Below, piece after piece: positions 42,251 to 44,968 of a stretch of 44,968 bases of DNA. Source of the DNA: Chara braunii (Eukaryota > Streptophyta > Charophyceae > Charales > Characeae); contig BFEA01000125.1 of NCBI GenBank assembly GCA_003427395.1, positions 2,375,089-2,420,056 on the forward strand. Direction: 5' to 3'. Positions within the stretch are counted from its first letter, which is position 1, and every line of letters starts with the position of its first letter. The position numbers and the translations under genes were made by a program. The notes beneath the pieces were generated by a model. The model did not search any database. It saw only the letters and a list, made by a program, of their open reading frames with translations, and had not been told where the DNA came from.

Positions 42251-42710
42251 AAGTAGGGCGATTGTTGCATGAAAAAAAAGGATTATTTGTGTGTATGTGT
42301 CAAGATTAGTGTGTGTGTGTGTGTTTGTGTGATACTTAGGGTGTTTGTGTTCATCGCATTTGTTAGTGTTGGAATGTGTGGGATTTAGGTAATTTGTATG
42401 ATATTAATGTATTAGATATTTGACATACCTTGATTCGTAGTTGGTGTCGAGGCTGGTGGTCCTTGAATCTTGGTCCATATGTCGTATATGTGTGTGTTTG
42501 AGTGTTTGTTGTTGGAAGTGTTTTTTTTTTTTAATTAAATAAAAGTTGTTTTGTCTCATGTGACTCACTCAATTGGGCGCTGAAGTGTAGGGCGTTGAAT
42601 ACGTCCACGTTCAGACACATCTGTTTGCACTTGCAAATGCAATGCAGGTATGTCGTTTCAACCTGCGGGCAAGGCTGCGCCTTTTCTGATTTAAACTTTT
42701 CCACCCTGCC
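42251..42710. other. TG-rich interval, no gene seen
   Basis: Scattered (TG)n, an 11-base T run near 42522, and then the lead-in to the tandem repeat. Confidence 0.5.
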
Positions 42711-43433
42711 GCTGCTTTGCCACCGTTTCGACCAAAAACCAGCGCGCGGTCCTACGGGCAGCTACCGGTCCTGCATTTTTCAAAGAAACTGCCACCCCCC
42801 CGGCAAAGATCCATCATGCTGCTGCTTTGCCACCGTTTCGACAAAAAACCAGCGAGCGGTCACATGGGCAGCTACCGGTCTCACATTTTTCAAAGAAACT
42901 GCCACCACACCTCAAAGTGTCGTGCCTGCACCTGCCTGCATTTTTCGAAGCTTCCAACGACCAAACAAGCCCGAATCAAGGACAGGTATAACGAAGGACG
43001 ACGAAAATGTCTCAGGGGGAAATGTCTCAGGGGGGAAAACGCATCCTTGACGGGCTGCAAACTTTTCCACTTTTCCACCCTGCCGCTGCTTTGCCACCGT
43101 TTCGACCAAAACCCAGTGCGCGGTCCCACGGGCGGCTACCGGTCCCGCATTTTTCAAAGAAACTGCCACCATCCCCCAAAGATCCACCCTGCCGCTACTT
43201 CGCCACCATTTTGACCAAAACCCAGCGGTGCCATGGGCAGCCACCGGTCCCGCAAATTTCAAAGAAACTGCCACCACTCCCCAAAGTGTCGTGCCTGCAC
43301 CTGCCTGCATTTTTCGAACCTTCCAACGACCAAACAAGCCTGAATCAACGACTGGTATAACGAAGGACGACGAAAATGTCTCCGGGGGGAATGTCTCAGG
43401 GGGGGAAAACGCACCCCTGACGGGCTGCGAACG
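42711..43433. repeat. Higher-order tandem repeat, two ~365-nt units
   Basis: CCACCCTGCCGCTGCTTTGC at 42711 recurs at 43075. Each unit contains two ~110-nt subunits (CACCGTTTCGACCAAAA..., CTACCGGTCC, TTTCAAAGAAACTGCCACC), then CATTTTTCGAAGCTTCCAACGACC-like sequence, then two copies of AATGTCTCAGGGGG, then CGGGCTGC. Long frames on both strands are produced by the repeat and are not convincing genes. Confidence 0.85.
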
Positions 43434-43482
43434 TGCCATTACCCCTCTCCACCGAGAGAGGTAACCTCCCTTCAACGAAGAG

Positions 43483-43596
43483 AGGGGTCCCCTGTATAGC
43501 CTAAGATATGTTTGCAGGGGTCCCCTGGATAGCCTAAGATACGTGAGGTGAGAGAAAAATATATGGCTGTCCCACGGTGAGAGAAAAATATATGGC
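43483..43596. repeat. Two adjacent short duplications
   Basis: AGGGGTCCCCTGTATAGCCT at 43483 recurs at 43516 (33-nt period), and GGTGAGAGAAAAATATATGG at 43547 recurs at 43576 (29-nt period). AGGGGTCCCCT is itself a palindrome. Confidence 0.8.
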
Positions 43597-44182
43597 GAGC
43601 CCCTTAGGGCTGTGAAATTGATTCCCTGCTGGCAACATCCTTGTCCCCAGCTAATTTCAACTCTACTTCCATAATCACATTCAACTAACAGCCAGGTGGA
43701 GAATCGGGACTGGTAGGCATTTCCTGACTCAATACCGTTGGGTGTTGGACTCGTGTTACCCTCCAGAAGAAGACAGATCGATCCCTCGAGCGCCCGCTGC
43801 ACCGCGAGCGAGCCTGGTTTCCATTTGGAGCCATCTTCAATTCAAGCCTGTGGGGGGCCGACACGACAGATGTGACGAAGGCGGATCCTCTGACATAGCC
43901 CTCCGCGACGCTTGCCAACCCCCCCCAACCTCTTACCCTGGTGCTCCCACTTTTCGCCTCCTCGAACTCGATCGAACATTTTGTTTGTTGTTGTTTCACC
44001 CGTCATCTTCGGTTGATTGGGACCTTCTAAGTCGCTTTTGCTCTTCTCGCTCCATCTTCTCTTCTCGTTACTAAAGAATCGAAGGCATGGCGCCACTGGC
44101 CGGGCCCGTCACTAGTCTGTTGGTGTTGCATTGGCGGGTTATGAGGTTGATTTCCTTGATGCTGTCTACCCTTCGTGCTTAT
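43597..44182. other. Interval without gene
   Basis: Moderate GC and no frame with a recognisable motif. Confidence 0.4.
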
Positions 44183-44311
44183 GTGCGAGATACTAGAAGG
44201 TGAGAGGTGTGCGAGATACTAGAAGGTGAGAGGTGTGCGAGATACTAGAAGGTGACAGGTGTGCGAGATACTAGAAGGCGACAGGTGTGCGAGATACTAG
44301 AAGGTGAGAGG
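44183..44311. repeat. 26-bp minisatellite, five copies
   Basis: The unit GTGCGAGATACTAGAAGGTG followed by AGAGGT starts at 44183, 44209, 44235, 44261 and 44287. Copies differ at one or two positions (GAGAGG or GACAGG; GGTG or GGCG). Confidence 0.95.
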
Positions 44312-44810
44312 CGCGGGGCTTGCCATCTCATCATTGTACGTCTTTTATCTGTCGTCTCATCACCTATTTTCCCGCGCTTGTGGAAGTTTCTCTTCCTAAC
44401 CGCTGCCTGAAGCGGTCTATCGGGTTGATTTGCTCTCTCTTCTCAAATTCCTAGTACATCGGATTGGCGAGTCGCCTATTGCTTGGTGGCTTACTCACAA
44501 CGAATCCACTCTGCGTTCTGTCCGAGCCGCCTCGTCCTTGGGTAGTTACCGGGAGTGTTTGTGTCGTGGAGCCGCAGCTCGCATGTGAGGAACACTCCCC
44601 ATCTTCTCTCCCTTCAGTTCCCCTTGTTCGACCCCTGCACCCTCCTTCTCCTGCGTGGCCATCTCCTTAATGTTGCTCTCTCGCAGCTGCCTCGAAGTGT
44701 TTCTTTGCTCTGAGCTTCTGTGTCCACTTCGATTGGGTGGGTTGGATCCGTGTTGATTGACCGATAGGTGGGTGGATGAATCAGATAATCGGTCGATCGA
44801 TCCTTGGCAC
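44312..44810. other. Interval without gene
   Basis: Short frames only, with no motif recognised. Confidence 0.4.
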
Positions 44811-44834
44811 ACACACACACACACAGATAGGTAG

Positions 44835-44924
<90 letters not shown>

Positions 44925-44968
44925 TGGGCACACACACACACACGCACACACACACACACAAACACACA
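44811..44968. repeat. (CA)n-(AT)n-(GA)n-(CA)n compound microsatellite
   Basis: CA repeats, GATAGGTAGATATATAT, about 34 GA units (44854-44921), then CA/CGCA repeats to the window end. The long Leu-Ser and Cys-Val frames across it are artefacts of the repeat. Confidence 0.95.

Noticed and set aside
42912-43802. 296-codon minus-strand ORF
   Set aside because: It is generated by the ~365-nt tandem repeat; repeated blocks give repeated peptides, with no domain and overlapping plus-strand frames of similar length.
44546-44967. Leu-Ser and Cys-Val rich ORFs at the window end
   Set aside because: Translations of (GA)n and (CA)n microsatellites.

Overview
This is a repeat-dominated stretch of a eukaryotic nuclear genome assembly. 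I find no intact single-copy host gene. Signs of a eukaryote are a Ty3/Gypsy LTR retrotransposon, tRNA-derived SINE-like sequence with A and B boxes, MITE-like inverted-repeat elements, U6 snRNA-like copies, and long (GA)n, (CA)n and poly-T tracts. The best U6-like copy has a 5' GTCC-TTCG-GGAC hairpin like plant and some fungal U6, so a plant, alga or fungus-like host is more likely than an animal. The species cannot be fixed from the sequence alone. N runs and an embedded Tn5/Nextera junction adapter (3988-4025) show a draft short-read assembly.

Layout. 1-2048: flank without recognisable genes. 2049-23574: one large minus-strand Ty3/Gypsy element with unusually long LTRs (about 2.7-2.85 kb; 3' LTR on the left, 5' LTR on the right). 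Read right to left it has a primer-site candidate, gag (20817-19483), protease, reverse transcriptase, RNase H, a PHD-like zinc finger, integrase (to 15153), then about 7 kb of non-coding DNA, an integrase C-terminal-like ORF (8105-7260) and an accessory acidic ORF (6607-5756). Gag and pol carry several in-frame stops and frameshifts, so this copy is dead as read. The roughly 7 kb between the integrase pieces is packed with short perfect hairpins. It includes an array of about 12 stem-loops (11475-12387) with a near-constant loop and stems that change compensatorily. This is the most unusual structure in the window.

23575-24660: decayed plus-strand protease fragment of a second Gypsy element. 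24900-42500: a sharp change to AT-rich DNA holding nested hAT-like miniature elements with an 8-bp target duplication, related miniature elements that share a core but have different arms, two tandem U6-3'-half repeats ending in T tracts, another inverted-repeat element, SINE-like sequences and a 63-base T run. 42700-44968: more GC-rich tandem repeats (a ~365-bp higher-order repeat, a 26-bp minisatellite) and terminal microsatellites.

Functionally, gag, protease, RT/RNase H and integrase would together make the replication and integration machinery of the LTR element. The LTRs carry a TATA-like promoter site and an LTR-internal ORF on the same strand. The small elements are non-autonomous and would depend on enzymes encoded elsewhere.
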